Positions 61,028 through 64,000 of a stretch of 64,000 nucleotides of DNA are shown here, one piece after another (position 1 is the first letter of the stretch; each line of letters starts with the position of its first letter). The DNA comes from Schistosoma haematobium (lineage: Eukaryota; Platyhelminthes; Trematoda; Strigeidida; Schistosomatidae), in the NCBI RefSeq assembly GCF_000699445.3, contig NC_067196.1, positions 25,375,116 to 25,439,115 of the forward strand, in the 5' to 3' direction. The notes below the pieces were generated by a model. The model saw nothing but the letters and a program-made list of their open reading frames with translations. It did not search any database and was not told where the DNA came from. A program made the position numbers and the translations under genes.

Positions 61028-61233
61028 TTATGATGTAACTATTGGAAATGATCTCCGATTCAAATGTTGTAATTCATTTAATTGAAATAATTGAATATAT
61101 AAATCAGAAAATGGTAAATAATTATTTTTATATTTAAGTATTTTTAATATTTCTTGATGTTCTTTATTCATTCTATCTAAATTATGTTTAATAGACATTA
61201 TTTTATAAAAACGTTTCTCTGAATTGAACTGAT
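61028..61233 (-). CDS. Unidentified 3'-terminal coding exon
   Basis: Minus strand, acceptor CTGTTTTAG (to 61234), frame DQFNSEKRFYKIMSIKHNLD, RMNKEHQEILKILKYKNN, LFQLNELQHLNRRSFPIVTS, then TAA. The AATAAA at 61026-61021 comes two bases after the stop. Lys/Glu/Leu-rich and probably helical or coiled coil. The rest of the gene must lie at higher coordinates, partly beyond 64 kb. Family not recognised. Confidence 0.55.
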
Positions 61234-61324
61234 CTAAAACAGAGATGAAAAACAAAACAAATGAGAATTCTTTTATGAAGAATAATATCTATGTAATGAG
61301 AAACAATCAAAATTAATTCATACT

Positions 61325-61765
61325 CATTCCCACTCCCGAGGGAAGTCCTACTCACTATCTTCTCTTGACTGGATGTTGTTCACGAAATTGAGAAGACGAA
61401 AAGCTAATGTTCGACGCTTTAACCGGGTTGGTGGATATAGAGGGTCCACCTAGGTGAGTTGAGAAACCCTGATTCCAAACCAATGGTGCACATGAGCTCC
61501 AGTATCCTGAGGGAACAAACGGCGTATGAACCAATTATTGATCACCGACTACCATTGGACTGCATTTCCTGACATTGCTCCACTGCCTTGTGGATCAGAC
61601 ATTTAGGTGGAAGGCTCCGGGTGTGGCCCTTTAAGCAAACCATCTGCTTCAGTCTGGACACCCGGGCAGTATCATGGCCCACACACAAATCAAGTGACTT
61701 GTATGGCGCATATGTATTTGGTGCCCCTTTGTACCAATATTTATGTGTTTAAATAAATAATAATC
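61325..61765 (+). mobile_element. LINE 3'-end copy
   Basis: Same sequence as 40690-41130 with more changes: GGAAGTCCTACTCACTATC, TTTAACCGGGTTGGTGGATA, CACCCGGGCAGTATCATGG, tail GTGTTTAAATAAATAATAAT. Confidence 0.8.
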
Positions 61766-62184
61766 CTACTATATTAGATCATAGTTATGTCCATAACTAA
61801 CCAATCAAATCGCTGCTTGGACGCCCATTACGTCAACCTGGCCTGATGTCTCTGTAGACTGTTTCTGTTGCATGTAACCTGCCAATTGGAGGACATTATT
61901 ATTTTATCATATTAGTGTGACTGCATCTCATACTTTTTTTTCTTTATTCATTTCCATAACACACGCAATACTGGTCGAATCAGATAAAGTTTAAAGCCAA
62001 TTTGCCCTTGTTCTGACTATAGGTTTCATATAGACTCTGAATCGTTAGTATCGCGTTTACAGTTGCGATAGAATATCTGTAGGACAAATCAAATCCTATA
62101 CGAGACATGTCGATTACATAGCAGTAAGATTATAAGCAATAAAATTGAAGTCCAAATGTGAAATTGTACTGACGACCACTTAGG

Positions 62185-62520
62185 GATATGACTACGGTAA
62201 CGTCTATCACTCAGGAAACCAGCATCTGAAGTGATTCTGACTTCTTACAATGGATGAGAGGGCTGAGAATACTCTGTCCTAAAACTTGCACACCTCAACT
62301 TACCCCACAAATTTTCACCCCGGTTGTAATGTCTGAAAAACTCAAAAAACACATGTATGATCAGCCTGTCCCTGAGCTCTGTGGTCACTCTCTCAGGTAG
62401 CTAGGATCATTCTTAATCCAGTTTTCTTTTCACTTCTTTCAAGGAGTACCATTCCATAGTGTAGGGAATGGGGAAGTTATAACTACCTACATACCTCTGA
62501 GAATCCTCAAGACCACCTGA
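62185..62520 (-). repeat. CACACCGTGGAA repeat family, third copy, inverted
   Basis: On the minus strand: CTCAGAGGTATGTAGGTAG, ACACTATGGAATGGTACTCC, AAAACTGGATTAAGAATG, GAGAGAGTGACCACAG. Most divergent of the three. Confidence 0.55.
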
Positions 62521-63109
62521 ACATTCGTGTGACTGAAATAGATAGTGTGATTTCGTTAGTAATTTACTTTATCCAGTCATCCGAGTTAAACATCTATTCA
62601 CGAGTTACGATTGTTGTTATGATTGATTTTCATTGAGATTTCTAGGTTAACATTGAGATGACCAAATCAACAATTCACTCATGTAGCTGACTTCCATACA
62701 CCAAATAAATAGATTTTAGAAGATACAACTTATATTCAACTAGAGAAGTAAAACTGTTCGTTATATAAAAAATATTTAACCAAGATAATGTGACAATTAG
62801 TTACTTCTCATATAACAAGCAACTGATCTGTGGTGAAAATACAAATTTATAAACGACCATAACAAAGTATAAATTTATTTCCCATATGTTAAGTTTAATT
62901 GATTTTCTATAATTCAAAGGTACACAGCTAATTCATTATTTTTGTCAAGATTACAGTATAATAAGAACGAAATGGTAGGCATTAATTTGTTAAAAACAAA
63001 AAAAAAACGTCACATTCATGTCATACTTGTCTAAATGAGTAAACACTTGTTAAATGTTCCTACTGGATAAACCCAATCAATATTGAAATAAATCATTTTC
63101 CATTGTTAG

Positions 63110-63345
63110 AAATAAATCAATATATTTGTAATATCCCAATGAGTAGAAAAATTAAATTTTCCGAAGTTAGGTCCTGGGTTCGAATCTCGTGAGGTGGGTC
63201 TGTGGATGCGCACTGCTAAGGAGTCCCATACTATTCTCTGAAAAAGTGACTTATACTGAGTCACGAAGCGTCAGAAAATTTAATTTTGCTACTCACTGGG
63301 TTATTACAAATATATTAATTTATTTATAACAATCTACCAAATGAT
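63110..63345. mobile_element. Penelope-type hammerhead repeat around a SINE fragment
   Basis: Outer parts are inverted repeats (ATATTTGTAATATCCCAATG / CACTGGGTTATTACAAATAT). Between them, 63165-63232 is a plus-strand TIR-SINE piece: B box GGGTTCGAATCTC, then GCGCACTGCTAAGGAGTCCC, broken off in the ribozyme loop. The following ribozyme-like motif reads CTGAAAAAGTGACTTATACT, GAGTCACGAAGCG: G8 to A and GAAG, so dead, but its stem II still pairs. Confidence 0.55.
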
Positions 63346-64000
63346 CAATTCATTCGAAATTATCAAGTCAAACCTTGGTAATAATATCTTCAAACTCATT
63401 TTCCATTGTGTTTTCTAATTCTATACAAACAAACATTAAAAATAAAGAGGTCCAAGCTTGAACCAGATTGCTAGATGAAACGTTGGATTTACTTCAAATT
63501 CTTTCGCTGATATTTTACAGATACATTCTTCCTCCTTAATGTCTCACATCAATTCGGCGCCAAAATACTCTGAAACTATTCGATCAAACATTAACAGTGT
63601 TCAATGTCCATAGCTATTTTAATAGTTTATTCATTGATCTCTTCCTTTACTCACAGTTTAATTGCAATCACTTCCCATTGTTATTTCTTTATTATCCTTA
63701 TCTCCTCTTATCCTCCATTTCTAGTCTAGTTGATCTTTTATTTTTATATATAAATGTTCTTAAGAAGTGTAGGATGTGTGACTAGATTGTTCGAAATGTA
63801 TTGCGCTAATACATCATCATCATATAGTTCTGAGAATTTTCACTTTATTATACTATCGAAATTTATCAAAGAGACTAAATGCTTTTAACGTGTTATTGAA
63901 GTTTAACTTCAGAGATGCTAATTTTATGAAAAGTTTGTGTTATGTCCCGATAAGCATAATGAATGGTAACTTTTGGGATCCATATATGGACAAATACTAT
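63346..64000. other. No gene recognised
   Basis: AT-rich. The 62-codon frame at 63597-63785 is hydrophobic low-complexity sequence with no domain and is probably chance. Confidence 0.4.

Noticed and set aside
1..64000. CRISPR array or bacterial operon
   Set aside because: No regularly spaced direct repeats; spliceosomal introns and retroelements show a eukaryotic genome.

Overview
AT-rich invertebrate genomic DNA that I read as a schistosome blood fluke (genus Schistosoma, species not determined). The reasons are degraded Sm-alpha hammerhead SINEs, RTE/SR2-like and CR1-like LINE remnants, a degenerate Ty3/gypsy gag, and the schistosome gene layout of very short introns at the 5' end and kilobase introns further 3'.

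Layout. (1) About 1-30,040, minus strand: a multi-PDZ scaffold gene resembling GRIP. I see its first coding exon (29455-30040), a PDZ exon (4693-4831) and a probable exon ending PDZ1 (132-265). A 24.6 kb intron between the first two is packed with mobile elements. It holds a near-perfect 1,205-bp inverted duplication (8772-9976 / 14330-15534), seven Sm-alpha copies or fragments in the gene as a whole, about a dozen copies of a second tRNA-derived hammerhead SINE with terminal inverted repeats, and a Penelope-type hammerhead pair at 25.0-25.2 kb. (2) About 31.6-36.5 kb: a degenerate minus-strand gypsy-like gag interrupted by a plus-strand CR1/Jockey-like LINE. (3) 37.7-57.7 kb, plus strand: a complete AP-1/AP-2 beta-adaptin gene of at least 13 coding exons. 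I followed it through every splice junction except the initiator; the protein is about 957 residues. Its introns carry LINE tails, hammerhead SINEs and other repeats. (4) 57.7-64 kb: the AP beta 3' UTR, two unidentified minus-strand coding exons (59583-59824 and 61028-61233), and more repeats.

How the genes work. The beta-adaptin is the large subunit shared by the clathrin adaptors AP-1 (trans-Golgi/endosome) and AP-2 (plasma membrane). The PDZ protein would be a membrane-receptor scaffold. They are separate transcription units pointing away from each other across the 31-37 kb transposon island, and nothing suggests co-regulation.

The most interesting layer is RNA-based. Three distinct repeat families in one window carry hammerhead ribozyme cores: Sm-alpha, a terminal-inverted-repeat SINE family, and a Penelope-type family. 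In the second family at least three copies keep every core residue and a perfect stem I, and all three lie inside beta-adaptin introns. All calls come from reading the sequence; no database search was possible.
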